Positions 38,920-50,369 of a stretch of DNA of 64,000 nt are shown here, piece by piece. Position 1 is the stretch's first letter, and each line of letters opens with the position of its first letter. The DNA comes from Pseudomonas borbori (GTDB lineage Bacteria > Pseudomonadota > Gammaproteobacteria > Pseudomonadales > Pseudomonadaceae). Made by a program: the position numbers and the translations under genes. The notes under the pieces are model-generated. The model did not search any database and was not told where the DNA came from. It saw only the letters and a list, made by a program, of their open reading frames with translations. The stretch is taken from contig NZ_FOWX01000019.1 of NCBI RefSeq assembly GCF_900115555.1, positions 1 to 64,000 on the forward strand. The letters run 5' to 3'.

Positions 38920-40584
38920 TCAGCCGCGATGGCGGCCGCGGAAGAACTCGACCAGGCCCTGGGTCGATCCGTCTTCGGCAGCGCTGGTTTCATCGCCGAC
39001 CATGCGCGAATAGACGCTCTTGCCCAGTTCCTTGCCCAGCTCGACCCCCCACTGATCGAAGGCGTTGATGCCCCAGATCGCGCTCTGGGCGAACACCTTG
39101 TGCTCATACATCGCCACCAGGGCGCCGAGGCGGCGCGGGCTGATGCGTTCGAGTACCAGGGTGTTGCTCGGCCGGTTGCCGGGGATCACCTTGTGTGGCG
39201 CCAGGCGCTGCACCTCGGCCTCGTCCAGGCCCTGAGCGTGCAGTTCGGCCTCGGCCTCTTCGCGGGTCTTGCCGAGCATCAGCGCCTGGCTCTGCGACAG
39301 GCAGTTGGCGTACAGCCACTGGTGGTGGTCGGCCACCGGGTTGTAGCTGACCACCGGGACGATGAAGTCCGCCGGAATCAACTGGGTGCCTTGGTGCAGC
39401 AGTTGGTGATAGGCATGTTGGCCGTTGCAGCCGACCCCGCCCCAGATTACCGGCCCGGTGGCGCACTGTACCGGCCTGCCGTCCTGCAGCACGCTCTTGC
39501 CGTTGGATTCCATGTCCAGTTGCTGCAGGTGCTTGGTGATGTTGCGCAGGTAATGGTCGTACGGCAGGATCGCCTGGCTCTGCGCGCCCCAGAAGTTGCC
39601 GTACCAGATGCCCAGCAGGGCCAGCAGAACCGGCATGTTTTGTTCGAAGGGGGCGCTCTGGAAGTGCTCGTCCATGCTGTAGGCGCCGGACAGCAGCTCC
39701 TTGAAATTGGACATGCCGATCGACATGGCGATCGGCAGGCCGATGGCCGACCACAGCGAATAGCGCCCGCCGACCCAGTCCCACATCGGGAAAATGTTCT
39801 CTTCGTGGATGCCGAAAGCCACTGCCGCCCGGGTGTTGCTCGATACTGCAATGAAGTGCCGATACAGCTCGGCCTCGGAACCACCCTGGGCCAGGTACCA
39901 GCTACGCGCGGCCTGAGCGTTCTTCAGGGTCTCCAGGGTGCTGAAGGATTTCGACGAGACGATGAACAGGGTGGTTTCGGCGCGCAGCTTGGCGGCCAGT
40001 TCGTGGAACGAGCTGCCATCGATATTGGCCAGGTAATGGCAGCGCACGCCACGCTGGGCGAACGGCAGCAGGGCTTCGGAGACCAGTTGCGGGCCGAGGA
40101 AGGAGCCGCCGATGCCGATATTCACCACGTCGGTGATCGGCTTCTCGCTGTAGCCGCGCCACAGGCCGTCGTGCACCCGCCCGACCAGTTCGGTCATCTG
40201 GTGCAGCACCCGCTGCACCTCGGGCATCACGTCGACGCCATCGACCAGCACCTTGTCGCCGATCGGCCGGCGCAGCGCGGTGTGCAGGGCCGGGCGGGCC
40301 TCGGAGGCATTGATCGGCTCGCCGTCGAACTGCGCCCGAATGGCCTGCTCCAGTCCGCATTCCTTGGCCAGGCTGACCAGCAGGTCGCGGGTTTCCAGGG
40401 TGATCAGGTTTTTCGAGTAGTCGAGAAACAGACCGCAGCTACTCAACGAAAGGTGCTCGAAACGCTGCGCGTCCATGTTGAACGCCTCGCGCATGCTGAA
40501 GCTCTGCAGGCTGGCGCGGTGTTCCTGGAGGGCCTGCCAGGTGGGCAGGGCGGTGACATCGAGGGGGTGTTGGTAGTACGCCAT
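38920..40584 (-). CDS. pgi: Glucose-6-phosphate isomerase
   Basis: Pgi interconverts glucose-6-phosphate and fructose-6-phosphate. The product is 554 residues. Family signatures are visible: [31 protein letters not shown], the [20 protein letters not shown] segment, and the C-terminal [17 protein letters not shown]. panD, which lies between panC and pgi in P. aeruginosa, is not present in the 279 bases upstream. Confidence 0.97.
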   Translation of the reverse strand: MAYYQHPLDVTALPTWQALQEHRASLQSFSMREAFNMDAQRFEHLSLSSCGLFLDYSKNLITLETRDLLVSLAKECGLEQAIRAQFDGEPINASEARPALHTALRRPIGDKVLVDGVDVMPEVQRVLHQMTELVGRVHDGLWRGYSEKPITDVVNIGIGGSFLGPQLVSEALLPFAQRGVRCHYLANIDGSSFHELAAKLRAETTLFIVSSKSFSTLETLKNAQAARSWYLAQGGSEAELYRHFIAVSSNTRAAVAFGIHEENIFPMWDWVGGRYSLWSAIGLPIAMSIGMSNFKELLSGAYSMDEHFQSAPFEQNMPVLLALLGIWYGNFWGAQSQAILPYDHYLRNITKHLQQLDMESNGKSVLQDGRPVQCATGPVIWGGVGCNGQHAYHQLLHQGTQLIPADFIVPVVSYNPVADHHQWLYANCLSQSQALMLGKTREEAEAELHAQGLDEAEVQRLAPHKVIPGNRPSNTLVLERISPRRLGALVAMYEHKVFAQSAIWGINAFDQWGVELGKELGKSVYSRMVGDETSAAEDGSTQGLVEFFRGRHRG

Positions 40585-40863
40585 GTGGGGTGGCTTCCTT
40601 GTGCTTGAGCGATCTTTGCTGAATCGACGCCGGGATAACGAAGGGGCACTCTAGCTGTTGGTTGTTGCCATGGCTGAATAGTCCGAAGACGTCGTCTGCA
40701 GGCGCTTCAGCCGATGCAACAGGTAACCGGGTCATGGCCAAGCAGCAGCCCGCAGCCCGGCAAGAATGAGGCTCAGTGTAACTGGCGTGAGCCTGGGTTA
40801 GGCAAGCGCATTAACGGTGCGGTACCGCCGGTTGGCCAGCCTGCATGCCGACGCACGCGTCGA

Positions 40864-41724
40864 TCAAGCCGTGGCGTCGAGGTCGAGGGTCAGGTTGTCG
40901 ATCAGGCGGGTGCTGCCGAGAAAAGCCGCGGTCAGAATCACCAGCTGGCGATCGCTGGCAGTTGCCGGACGCAAGCTGTTCGCCTCGCGAATTTCCAGGT
41001 AGTCCGGGCGCAAGCCGGCGGTCAATTGTTGCTGGCGAGCCGCCTCGACCAGCTTGGCGAAGTCGCGCTCACCGCCGCCAAGTGCAGTGGCGACCTGTTG
41101 CAGGCTGCGGTACAGGGTGGGTGCGGCGGCGCGTTGTTCGGCGTTCAGGTAGCCGTTGCGCGAGGATAATGCCAGGCCATCGTCGGCGCGGATGGTCGGC
41201 TCGCCGAAAATCTGCACCGGCATGTTCAGGTCGTGCACCAGGGTGCGAATCACCGCCAGTTGCTGGAAGTCCTTCTGGCCGAATACGGCGAGGTCGGGTT
41301 GCACCAGGTTGAACAGCTTGGTCACCACGGTGGCGACGCCGTCGAAATGGCCGGGCCGACTGGCGCCGCACAGGCCTTCGGAGACCCCTTGCACGCTGAC
41401 CCGGGTCTGGCCGGCCATGCCGCCGGGGTACATCTCGTCCACCTCCGGATGGAACAGCAGGTGACAGCCGGCATCGAGGAGTTTCTCCTGGTCGGCGGCC
41501 AGGGTGCGCGGGTAGCTGCCCAGGTCTTCGCCGGGGCCGAACTGCAACGGGTTGACGAAGATGCTGGCGACCACGAAATCGGCGCGCTGGGCGGCTTTCT
41601 CGACCAGGGCAATATGTCCGGCGTGCAGGTTGCCCATGGTCGGGACGAAGCCGATCTGCTTGCCCTCGGCGCGGGCCAGGGCGACGGCTGCGCGCAGTTC
41701 GCGGATGGTTTTAACCGTGTTCAT
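40864..41724 (-). CDS. panC: Pantothenate synthetase PanC
   Basis: PanC joins pantoate and beta-alanine with ATP to give pantothenate. The product is 286 residues from ATG 41724. The adenylylation signature [17 protein letters not shown] is near residue 24, with [25 protein letters not shown] and the KMSKS-like LSSRNGYL following. Its ATG overlaps the panB stop (ATGA), indicating coupled translation. Confidence 0.97.
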   Translation of the reverse strand: MNTVKTIRELRAAVALARAEGKQIGFVPTMGNLHAGHIALVEKAAQRADFVVASIFVNPLQFGPGEDLGSYPRTLAADQEKLLDAGCHLLFHPEVDEMYPGGMAGQTRVSVQGVSEGLCGASRPGHFDGVATVVTKLFNLVQPDLAVFGQKDFQQLAVIRTLVHDLNMPVQIFGEPTIRADDGLALSSRNGYLNAEQRAAAPTLYRSLQQVATALGGGERDFAKLVEAARQQQLTAGLRPDYLEIREANSLRPATASDRQLVILTAAFLGSTRLIDNLTLDLDATA

Positions 41725-42521
41725 GCGGAGAATCCGTGTTCGGTTGCAGGAAAACTGCCGTCTTTGACTGCCTTGACATAGGCGCTGAGCGCGTTCTGGA
41801 TGCTGCTTTGGCCGGCCATGAAGTTCTTCACGAACTTGGCCGTGCGACCGCTCAGGGACAGGCCGAGCATGTCGTGCATGACCAGCACCTGGCCATCGGT
41901 GGCGCCGCCGGCGCCTATGCCGATTACCGGGATCTTCACCGCCTGGCTGATTTCTGCGGCCAGTTCGCTGGGCACACACTCGAGCAGCAGCATGGCCGCG
42001 CCGGCTTGTTCCAGGGCCATGGCGTCGGCGCGCATCTGCCGCGCCTGGGCTTCCTGACGGCCCTGGACCTTGTAGCCGCCGAGGATATTCACCGCTTGCG
42101 GGGTCAGGCCCAGGTGCGCGCAGACCGGTACGCCGCGCTCGGCCAGCAGACGGATCGGTTCGGCCAGCCAGGCCGCGCCCTCGAGTTTGACCATGTGCGC
42201 GCCGGCTTGCATCAGCGTCGCGCAGTTGTGCAGCGTCTGCTCGCTGGTGGCGTAGGCCATGAAGGGCAGGTCGACGAGGATCAGGGCGCCCTGGTTGCCG
42301 CGTTTCACGCACGCGGTGTGGTAGGCCATGTCGGCGACACTGACCGGCAAGGTGCTGTCGTGACCTTGCAACACCATGCCCAGGGAGTCGCCGACCAACA
42401 GCACCTCGACCCCGGCCTGGCAGGCAGCCTGGGCGAAGGTGGCGTCGTAGCAGGTCAGCATGGCGATTTTCTCGCCGCTCTGCTTGAGGCTTTGCAGGGT
42501 GGTCAGGGTAACGTCAGGCAT
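41721..42521 (-). CDS. panB: Ketopantoate hydroxymethyltransferase PanB
   Basis: PanB adds a one-carbon unit from methylene-THF to ketoisovalerate. The product is 266 residues when started at ATG 42521 ([16 protein letters not shown]), which has GAGGA upstream. A GTG 15 bases earlier is less likely. Motifs include [41 protein letters not shown], and [21 protein letters not shown]. It forms an operon with panC downstream. Confidence 0.97.
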   Translation of the reverse strand: MPDVTLTTLQSLKQSGEKIAMLTCYDATFAQAACQAGVEVLLVGDSLGMVLQGHDSTLPVSVADMAYHTACVKRGNQGALILVDLPFMAYATSEQTLHNCATLMQAGAHMVKLEGAAWLAEPIRLLAERGVPVCAHLGLTPQAVNILGGYKVQGRQEAQARQMRADAMALEQAGAAMLLLECVPSELAAEISQAVKIPVIGIGAGGATDGQVLVMHDMLGLSLSGRTAKFVKNFMAGQSSIQNALSAYVKAVKDGSFPATEHGFSA

Positions 42522-42884
42522 AACAATCGTCCTCACTCAGGCGTTCGGCGAGCAGTCAATCGCTGCTTCAAAGTGGCCTGCATTGGCCTCGGTGGCACCG
42601 GTGCGGGGCAACGGGACGCCTATAGTCCTGATGGGGCGACGCGAAGTCAATTACAGGTGTTACCGATCTGTTACTGGCGTTACCGTCTGTGTGCTCGCGT
42701 AGAGTTGGGGCTGGAGTGCTGGTGTGGGTCGCAGGTTGGGTTAGCGGCGGCTGAACTCCAGAGCTAGTCACGGATTCGAGGCGCCGCGTAACCCAACAGG
42801 GCGTCAGCAGGTACGCCGTAATGATGGGTTACGCCGCGCAGAAAATGCGGTCTTGCCGGGCATCGCCTGGGCGGCTAACCCATC
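42522..42884. repeat. 363-bp intergenic region with a Pseudomonas dispersed inverted repeat
   Basis: No gene is visible. The part next to folK (42823-42884) has GATGGGTTACGCCGC pairing imperfectly with GCGGCTAACCCATC, a sequence type widely scattered in Pseudomonas genomes. It abuts the folK stop. Nearer panB, GTTAC occurs three times within about 30 bases (42657-42686). Confidence 0.65.
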
Positions 42885-43376
42885 CTACGGACCGTCAGAC
42901 AGACGTTCTAAGCCTGCGAAGGGGCAGGCGGCGAGCAGGTCCTGCAAGGCGCGGCCGTCGGGCAGACGCAGCTCGGGGGCCAGCTCGGCCAGCGGGTAGA
43001 GCACGAAGGCCCGGGCGTGCATGTGGTAATGCGGCACGTGCAGGCGTGGCGCGTTCAGTATCAGGTCGCCGAATAGCAGGATATCCAGATCGAGGGTGCG
43101 TGGCCCCCAGCGTTCGGCTTTGCGCTCACGGCCCTGGTTCAGCTCGATGGCTTGCAGGGCATCGAGCAGTTGCAGAGGTTCCAGCGCGGTATCCAGCGCC
43201 GCCACGGCGTTGACATAGCGCGGCTGATCGGCCGGGCCGAGCGGGTCGCTGGCATAGAAGGAGGAGGTGCCGGCTAGCTGCGAGCGCGGCAGCGCGGCCA
43301 GCGCCTTGAGGGCGCCGCGCAGTTGCGCGAGCGGCTCGGCAAGGTTGCTGCCGAGACCGAGATACACGCGCTGCAT
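42885..43376 (-). CDS. folK: HPPK, 6-hydroxymethyl-dihydropterin pyrophosphokinase FolK
   Basis: FolK pyrophosphorylates the pterin in folate synthesis. The product is 163 residues. It shows VYLGLGSNLAEP, SSFYASDPLGPADQPRYVNAV, ELNQGRERKAERWGPRTLDLDILLFGD (span 78-104) with the metal-binding Asp pair, and HYHMHARAFVLYPLAELAP. Its ATG shares one base with the pcnB stop (TAATG), so the two are translationally coupled. Confidence 0.97.
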   Translation of the reverse strand: MQRVYLGLGSNLAEPLAQLRGALKALAALPRSQLAGTSSFYASDPLGPADQPRYVNAVAALDTALEPLQLLDALQAIELNQGRERKAERWGPRTLDLDILLFGDLILNAPRLHVPHYHMHARAFVLYPLAELAPELRLPDGRALQDLLAACPFAGLERLSDGP

Positions 43377-44782
43377 TATTCGCCGGCAGCAGGCTTGGGC
43401 GCACCGCTGGCGCCGGGCGCGCGTTTGCGCTTGCTGCCGCTGCGCCGCCGCTTGCGCGGTGCAGCGCTGTCGTCCTGGCTGCTGAGGTCGCGAATCATGC
43501 CGCGCCTTTCACTGTCGCTGGCGTCCTGGTAGTCCGTCCACCAGTCGCCGAGGCCGCCAGTCTCCTCGCCGGCGCTCTCGCGCAGCAGGAGGAAGTCGTA
43601 ACCGGCGCGAAACCGCGGGTTTTCCAGGAGCAGGTCGGAGCGCTTGCCACTGCGCCGCGGCAGGCGTTCCTGCATATCCCAGATCTCGCGGATCGGCAGG
43701 GTGAAACGCTTGGGTACGGCGATCAACTGGCACTGTTCGCTGATCAGCTGCTGGGCCGCTTCCTGCATCGCGGGGATCGCCGGCAGGCCACGCTCCTGCA
43801 GCTTGATGACGCGTGCCGGCAGCGCCGGCCAGAGCAGGGCGGCGAAGAGGAACGCGGGCGTCACCGTCTTGCCCTGCTGGATGCGCAGGTCGGTGTTGGC
43901 CAGGGCGTTGCGGATCAGGCAGTCGGTGTAGTCCGGGTTGTGCTTGAGCGCCGCGGCGCTGGCGGGAAACAGTTGCCCGAACAGGCCGTAATCGACCAGC
44001 AGTTCATAGGTGTAGACCGCGTAACCGGCAAGGAACAGCTTGAGCACTTCGTCGAACAGGCGTGCGGAAGGGATATCGCGCAGCATCGGGGCCAGTTTGT
44101 AGATAGGCGCGGCGCTGTGTTTCTCGATATCGAAGTCCAGCTTGGCGGCGAAGCGCACGGCCCGCAGCATGCGCACCGGGTCTTCCTGATAGCGCTGGGT
44201 CGGGTCGCCGATCAGGCGGATCAGGTGGTTGCGGATGTCGTGCACGCCATTGGCGTAATCGAGAATGCGTTCGGTGGCCGGATCGTAGTACAGGGCATTG
44301 ATCGTGAAGTCGCGGCGCTGGGCGTCGTTCTCCAGGCTGCCGTAGACGTTGTCGCGCAGGATGCGTCCGCTCTCGTTGCGCGAAGACAGGTTGCTGTTCT
44401 CTTCCTCGTCGCCCTCGGGGTGGTTGGCGCGGAAGGTGGCGACTTCGATGATTTCCCGACCGAAGTGCACATGCACCAGCTTGAACCGCCGGCCGATCAC
44501 CCGGGCATTGCGGAATTCGGCGCGGACCTGCTCGGGGGTGGCGCTGGTGGCCACGTCGAAATCCTTGGGGTCGATGTCGAGCAGCAGGTCGCGCACGCAG
44601 CCGCCGACCAGGTAGGCCTGGTAGCCGGCATGTTGCAGGCGCTCGACCACGCTGATGGCGTAGCGGCTGATTTCCCCGCGGTTGATCGGGTGCTGGCTAC
44701 TGTTCAGCACTTCGGGGGTGCTGTGCGGATGTTTGCCGCGGCGCAGCGGGGAACGGAAAGACTTGAACAGCTTTTTCAGCAT
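43376..44782 (-). CDS. pcnB: Poly(A) polymerase I PcnB
   Basis: PcnB adds 3' poly(A) tails that mark RNA for decay. The product is 468 residues when started at ATG 44782 (MLKKLFKSFRSPLRRGKHP). The frame is open further upstream, but that part lies in crcZ and is not protein-like. The nucleotidyltransferase site reads YLVGGCVRDLLLDIDPKDFDVATSATPEQ (span about 54-82). A basic tail rich in R and K ends the protein. It lies downstream of crcZ, as in other pseudomonads. Confidence 0.96.
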   Translation of the reverse strand: MLKKLFKSFRSPLRRGKHPHSTPEVLNSSQHPINRGEISRYAISVVERLQHAGYQAYLVGGCVRDLLLDIDPKDFDVATSATPEQVRAEFRNARVIGRRFKLVHVHFGREIIEVATFRANHPEGDEEENSNLSSRNESGRILRDNVYGSLENDAQRRDFTINALYYDPATERILDYANGVHDIRNHLIRLIGDPTQRYQEDPVRMLRAVRFAAKLDFDIEKHSAAPIYKLAPMLRDIPSARLFDEVLKLFLAGYAVYTYELLVDYGLFGQLFPASAAALKHNPDYTDCLIRNALANTDLRIQQGKTVTPAFLFAALLWPALPARVIKLQERGLPAIPAMQEAAQQLISEQCQLIAVPKRFTLPIREIWDMQERLPRRSGKRSDLLLENPRFRAGYDFLLLRESAGEETGGLGDWWTDYQDASDSERRGMIRDLSSQDDSAAPRKRRRSGSKRKRAPGASGAPKPAAGE

Positions 44783-44869
44783 GGGATGCACTGTTTGACG
44801 AAATGACAGGCCAGGATAAACGCTGGCCACTGGAATGGCGCGGATTCTAGCATTGAGTCGGGAGATGGT

Positions 44870-45276
44870 GTAGGAAGCAGCGGAAGAGAGGTATTTCGCG
44901 GAAGCTACTGGGGGAGCCGAAGCTCCCCCCCAAGTAGGTGCGTGCTTTGTTTTTATTGTTATGGCGGGCTTGTTGTTTTTGTTGAGTTGCCCGTTCCATC
45001 GAGTCAAGGACCCTCTGAAAGCCTCCCAAGCCAGGAGTTAATAGCAAACGGATTGTTTTGAATGCTGACGCTGCCATGATCAGTGCGTGACCCAACCAGT
45101 ACGGGAGCTGCTTCGAGGCAGTTTTGTTGTTCTCTGTCTGGTTGTGGGGCAAGCCCCAAAGGCAATTCCTTTCCAAAAGAATCAGTTAGCTGCGCCTCCG
45201 CGGTGTTGTTTTTGTTGTGCTGGAGTCGATACGTCTTGTTTTTATTGTCTGGGCAGTGCTTGTTATTGTTGTTGTT
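44870..45276 (-). ncRNA. crcZ: CrcZ, Crc/Hfq-sequestering small RNA
   Basis: CrcZ titrates the Hfq/Crc repressor complex and so relieves carbon catabolite repression. Location between cbrB and pcnB, strand and promoter all fit. The predicted start is about 45276, 12 bases after the sigma-54 -12 element, and the RNA would begin near AACAACAACAATAACAAG. Six A-rich CA motifs (AAnAAnAA type) can be counted on the minus strand, near 45258-45280, 45230-45245, 45200-45225, 45115-45132, 44965-44985 and 44945-44965. The 3' end is set from the about 407-nt length known for P. aeruginosa. A perfect GGGGGAGC-CGAA-GCTCCCCC hairpin lies at 44910-44929, without a T-run. Confidence 0.88.
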
Positions 45277-45286
45277 TCAGAGATAC

Positions 45287-45302
45287 AGCATGAGCCGTGC
45301 CA
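45287..45302 (-). promoter_or_regulatory. Sigma-54 (RpoN) promoter of crcZ
   Basis: On the minus strand the site reads TGGCACG-GCTC-ATGCT. This matches the RpoN consensus TGGCACG-N4-TTGCW with one change in the -12 box. It lies just upstream of the A-rich start of CrcZ. CbrB is a sigma-54 activator, so the pairing is expected. Confidence 0.92.
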
Positions 45303-45400
45303 GTTTTTTTGAATCCTTTTAAAACAAAGGCTTAGGGTGATTTATGGGTGAGCGTTCGCCATGAAAAAGCCATGCGTTCGTTACCATAAGCCCCGGACTT

Positions 45401-45426
45401 TGTTACGAGGTGTTGAATCGGTAACA
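45401..45426 (-). promoter_or_regulatory. CbrB upstream activator site for crcZ
   Basis: TGTTAC-N14-GTAACA is a perfect inverted repeat about 125-150 bases upstream of the predicted crcZ start. Spacing and sequence fit a sigma-54 enhancer site. Assignment to CbrB is by position and by recollection of similar sites in other pseudomonads. Confidence 0.75.
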
Positions 45427-45520
45427 GCGAGGGGAACCTTGTGCCCGGCAATCTGTCACCTTGCCTCGCCCGCCGACCCGCGCAGGCTTCGCAAGCTCAG
45501 CACCTAGCTGCATCGAAACC

Positions 45521-45589
45521 TGTAGCCCGGATGCAATCCGGGAGCGGTTCTGTCGGCGATGAATGTCCCCGGATTGCATCCGGGCTACA
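45521..45589. repeat. 22-bp perfect inverted repeat (dispersed Pseudomonas type)
   Basis: The left arm at 45521-45542 (TGTAGCCCGGATGCAATCCGGG) is given as a span: it pairs perfectly with 45568-45589. The GGATTGCATCC core recurs at 59129-59155. The element lies between the crcZ enhancer and the cbrB terminator. Confidence 0.85.
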
Positions 45590-45625
45590 AAAAATGCTGT
45601 TCACTTGGCTTAAGTGAACAGCATT
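45589..45625 (-). terminator. Rho-independent terminator of cbrB
   Basis: A perfect 14-bp stem (45593-45606 with 45612-45625) has a 5-base loop. On the minus strand it is followed by TTTTTT. It lies 34 bases after the cbrB stop and would end the cbrXAB transcript before crcZ. Confidence 0.95.
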
Positions 45626-45659
45626 GGGCTTGAACCGACATTTCATGGTTGACGCGACA

Positions 45660-47078
<1,419 letters not shown>

Positions 47079-47112
47079 TAATTCGGTCTCTCGACGGTCT
47101 CAGGTCGCTGGT

Positions 47113-50067
47113 TCAATTCGCTTTGGACGTCGCTTCGACATGCCGCGGCAGCGTCACCCGGATGCGGGTGCCGCGTTGGTGCTCGGGGTCAGCCGGGCTG
47201 TCGATTATTATTTGGCCATAATGCTCTTCCACGATGGAATAGACCAGCGCGAGGCCAAGCCCCGTGCCTTCGCCTGGGTCTTTGGTGGTGAAGAAAGGTT
47301 CGAACAAGCGATCGATGATCGCCTTGGGAATACCGCTGCCTTCATCTTCCACGATCAGGTCGACGGTGTGTTCCGACGCTTCGGTTCTGACCCGGATCGC
47401 GGCGCCGGGCGGCGAGGCGTCGCGGGCGTTGGACAGCAGGTTGATCAATACCTGGGCGAGACGCTGCGGGTCGCCGTCCACCCAGTGATCGGCGTCGCAC
47501 AGATTGAAGAACTCCACTTCGACGCTGCGTCTATTGAGTGACAGCAGGCCGATGGCGTCTTGCGCCACCTGGGCCAGGCACACCGGTTCGTCGGCCTGTT
47601 GGTGACCGCCCGAATGGGCGAAGCTCATCAGCGAGTGGAGGATGCGCGAGACCCGCTTGGTCTGCTCGAGAATCTGCGCGCTGATCTCGATCAACTCGCC
47701 ATCGCCTTCGCGTTCTTCGCGCAGGTTCTGCGCCAGGCAGGCAATGCCGGTAATCGGATTGCCGATCTCGTGGGCCACCCCGGCAGCCAGGCGACCGATA
47801 CTGGCCAGGCGCTCGGAGTGCACCAGCTTGTCTTCCAGGTACTGGGTTTCGGTGAGGTCCTCCACCAGCAGGACCAGGCCGCTGTTACCCGGGGTCAGTG
47901 GCTCGTCGATTGCCGCCTTGTGCAGGTTGAGCCAGCGGGTCTGGCCGTCTAGGCCCAGGCGCTGCTTGTGCAGGTGCTGGTCGGGCAGCTCGATGAAGTG
48001 CTGCAGCAGTTCGCGCCAGGGTTCGCCGAGCGCCGACAGACGCGAGCCGACGATGCGATGCGCGGGAATCTCGGTGAGCTCCTCCATGGCCTTGTTCCAC
48101 ATCAGGATCTCCTGGTCCTTGGCCAGTGAGCAGACGCCCATCGGCAGCTCCTGCAGGGTCTGGCGGTGGTAACGGCGCAGTGCGTCGAGCTCCGCGGCCA
48201 GACCGGTGAGGCGCGAGTGGTAATCCTCCAGGCGGTTCTCGATGAAGTGGATGTCCTCGGTGACGAAGGTTTCGCTGCCGGCCTTGTAAGGCAGAAATGT
48301 CTCGGCTATGTCCTGGGCCACGCTCGGCCCCATCAAACCGGAGAGGTTGGCTTCGATGCGGTCGCGCAGGCGGCGCAGGGCATAGGGGCGGCTTTCGTCG
48401 AAGGGCAGGTGCAGATCGCGCAGGGCCTGCTCGACCTCGCGCTGGGCGGTCTTGGCGCCGAGCGGTTTGGCCAGCTGGGTGGCGAATTCCTGCGGCGACT
48501 GGGCCAGCAGTTCGCGCCGTTGCGGGCGCCGCACGTTGTCCACGGCGCAGGCTTCGGCGGCACTCTTCTCCTCGGGGCTGGCCTCGGTAAACAGCGAGAT
48601 CAGGGTGAACACCAGCACGTTGGCCGCCAGCGAGGCGATGGCCGCGAAATGCCAGCTACTGTCGTCCAGCACATAGATCAGGTTGAGTGCGGGGATGTAG
48701 AAGCCTTGCAGGTTGCCGAGCATCGGCAGCAGCATGCCCACTGCCCAGACGCCGATGCCTGCCAGCAGGCCGGCGATATAACCGCGGCGGTTGGCTGTCG
48801 GCCAGTACAGTACCGAGAGCACGCCGGGGAGGAACTGCAGGGTGGCGACGAAGGCGACGATGCCCAGGTTGGCCAGATTATGCTCGGCACCCAGCAGCAG
48901 ATAGAAACCGTAACCGGCCATGATGATGGCGACGATCAGCGCGCGCCGGGTCCACTTCAGCCAGCGGTAGATATTGCCTTCGGTGGGGGGCTGATAGAGC
49001 GGCAACACCACGTGGTTGAGCACCATGCCGGACAGCGCCAGGGTGGTGACGATGATCAGGCCGCTGGACGCCGACAGTCCCCCGACATAGGCGATCAGCG
49101 CCAGGGTCTGGTTGTTGACTGCGATGCCCAGGCCGAGGGTGAAGTATTCCGGGTTGGTGGTGACGCCCAGCTTGAGGCCGGCCCAGAGAATCAGGGGCAC
49201 CGCCAGGCTCATCAACAGCAGGAACAAGGGCAGGCCCCAACTGGCGCTGACCATTGCCCGCGGGTTGAGGTTTTCGGTAAAGGTCATGTGGTACATGTGC
49301 GGCATGACGATGGCCGAGGCGAAGAACACCAGCAGCAGGGTGCGCCAGGGGCCTTCCTGCAGTGGCGTATGCAGGCTGGCCAGGGCCGCCTGGTTCTGCA
49401 CCAGCCAGCGTTCCAGATCCTGCGGCCCATCGAATACGCCATACAGCGCATAGATGCCGATGATACCGATGGCGGTCAGTTTGACCACCGACTCGAAGGC
49501 GATGGCGAATACCAGGCCTTCGTGCTTCTCGCGGGTGGCGATATGGCGGGCGCCGAACAGGATGGTGAAGAGGATGATCAGCCCGCAGTAGGCCAGCGCC
49601 ACCCGTTCCTTCACCGGTTCGCGGGTGAGGATGCCGATGGAGTCGGCCACCGCCTGGAACTGCAGAGCGAGCAAGGGCAGCACGCCGATCAGCATGAATA
49701 CGGTGGTCAGGGCGCCGGCCCAGGTGCTGCGAAAGCGGAAGGCGAACAGATCGGCCAGCGACGATAGCTGGTAAGTGCGGGTAATGCGCAGGATCGGATA
49801 GAGCAGCACCGGCGCCAGCAGGAAGGCCCCGGACACCCCGAGGTAACTGGCGAGAAAACCGTAGCCGTACTGGTAGGCCAGGCCCACCGTGCCGTAGAAC
49901 GCCCAGGCGCTGGCATAGACGCCAAGCGACAGGGTGTAGGTCAGCGGGTGGCGAATGATCGCGCGCGGGATCAGGCCGTGTTCGCTGACCCAGGCCACGC
50001 CGAACAGCACCAGCAGGTAGGCGGCGCTGATCAGAATCAGCTGGCTAAGGCTAAAGCTCGTCAGCAT
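47113..50067 (-). CDS. cbrA: Sensor histidine kinase CbrA
   Basis: CbrA is the membrane kinase of the CbrAB system. The product is 984 residues from ATG 50067. The N-terminal half is an SLC5/sodium-solute-symporter-like domain with about 13 membrane segments (for example YTLSLGVYASAWAFYGTVG, FTENLNPRAMVSASWGLPLF). A linker of STAC type and a PAS-like region (LPMGVCSLAKDQEILMWNKAMEELT) follow. The H-box GVAHEIGNPITGI is near residue 764, and the ATPase domain has LINLLSNARDASPPG and KDPGEGTGLGLALVYSI. The start overlaps, as TGATG, the stop of the last mini-ORF of the repeat array at 50067-50369. Confidence 0.96.
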   Translation of the reverse strand: MLTSFSLSQLILISAAYLLVLFGVAWVSEHGLIPRAIIRHPLTYTLSLGVYASAWAFYGTVGLAYQYGYGFLASYLGVSGAFLLAPVLLYPILRITRTYQLSSLADLFAFRFRSTWAGALTTVFMLIGVLPLLALQFQAVADSIGILTREPVKERVALAYCGLIILFTILFGARHIATREKHEGLVFAIAFESVVKLTAIGIIGIYALYGVFDGPQDLERWLVQNQAALASLHTPLQEGPWRTLLLVFFASAIVMPHMYHMTFTENLNPRAMVSASWGLPLFLLLMSLAVPLILWAGLKLGVTTNPEYFTLGLGIAVNNQTLALIAYVGGLSASSGLIIVTTLALSGMVLNHVVLPLYQPPTEGNIYRWLKWTRRALIVAIIMAGYGFYLLLGAEHNLANLGIVAFVATLQFLPGVLSVLYWPTANRRGYIAGLLAGIGVWAVGMLLPMLGNLQGFYIPALNLIYVLDDSSWHFAAIASLAANVLVFTLISLFTEASPEEKSAAEACAVDNVRRPQRRELLAQSPQEFATQLAKPLGAKTAQREVEQALRDLHLPFDESRPYALRRLRDRIEANLSGLMGPSVAQDIAETFLPYKAGSETFVTEDIHFIENRLEDYHSRLTGLAAELDALRRYHRQTLQELPMGVCSLAKDQEILMWNKAMEELTEIPAHRIVGSRLSALGEPWRELLQHFIELPDQHLHKQRLGLDGQTRWLNLHKAAIDEPLTPGNSGLVLLVEDLTETQYLEDKLVHSERLASIGRLAAGVAHEIGNPITGIACLAQNLREEREGDGELIEISAQILEQTKRVSRILHSLMSFAHSGGHQQADEPVCLAQVAQDAIGLLSLNRRSVEVEFFNLCDADHWVDGDPQRLAQVLINLLSNARDASPPGAAIRVRTEASEHTVDLIVEDEGSGIPKAIIDRLFEPFFTTKDPGEGTGLGLALVYSIVEEHYGQIIIDSPADPEHQRGTRIRVTLPRHVEATSKAN

Positions 50068-50369
50068 CACGTTAACTCTGCGAATAAAGATATAAGGGCA
50101 GTCACCGGGGGCTTTCGCCGGTACGGATCAGAGTTCATCGGCATCAGGCTGGCTCTGCGAAGAATGATAAGGGGCGGTCACCAGGTTTCGCCGCCATGCC
50201 TCAGAGCTCATCGGCATCATGCTGACTCTGCGAAGAATGATAAAGGGCGGTCACCGGGGGCTTTCGCCGGTACGAATCAGAGCTCATCGGCATCACGCTG
50301 GCTCTGCGAAGAATGATAAAGGGTGGTCACCAGGTTTCCCCGCCATGCCTCAGAGCTCATCGGCATCAT
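50067..50369 (-). repeat. Tandem array of four overlapping mini-ORFs at the cbrX-cbrA junction
   Basis: Between the end of cbrX and the start of cbrA the sequence repeats with alternating spacing of 73, 76, 73 and 77 bases. Two unit types (A with GGCATGGCG, B with TACCGGCG) alternate A-B-A-B, so a 149-bp pair was itself duplicated. Each unit carries ATG-CCG-ATG-AGC-like start codons inside the tail of the preceding frame. The resulting frames are 50369-50277 (30 codons), 50293-50201 (30), 50220-50128 (30) and 50144-50067 (25). The first three end in the same SQ-x-DADEL as CbrX. The last stop overlaps cbrA as TGATG. A chain of translational coupling from cbrX to cbrA thus remains possible through every copy. 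Confidence 0.9.

Noticed and set aside
38706..39107. Minus-strand frame through the MITE-like element into the pgi end
   Set aside because: It is composed of repeat sequence and pgi in another frame.
44847..45176. Minus-strand frame upstream of pcnB
   Set aside because: It lies inside CrcZ and encodes low-complexity K/N/Q/T-rich sequence from the CA motifs.
45593..45625. Operator or transposon end at the 14-bp inverted repeat after cbrB
   Set aside because: Position directly after cbrB and the T-run on the minus strand fit an intrinsic terminator better.
50067..50369. CRISPR-like repeat array
   Set aside because: The units are 73-77 bases with no unique spacers and derive from the cbrX-cbrA junction.
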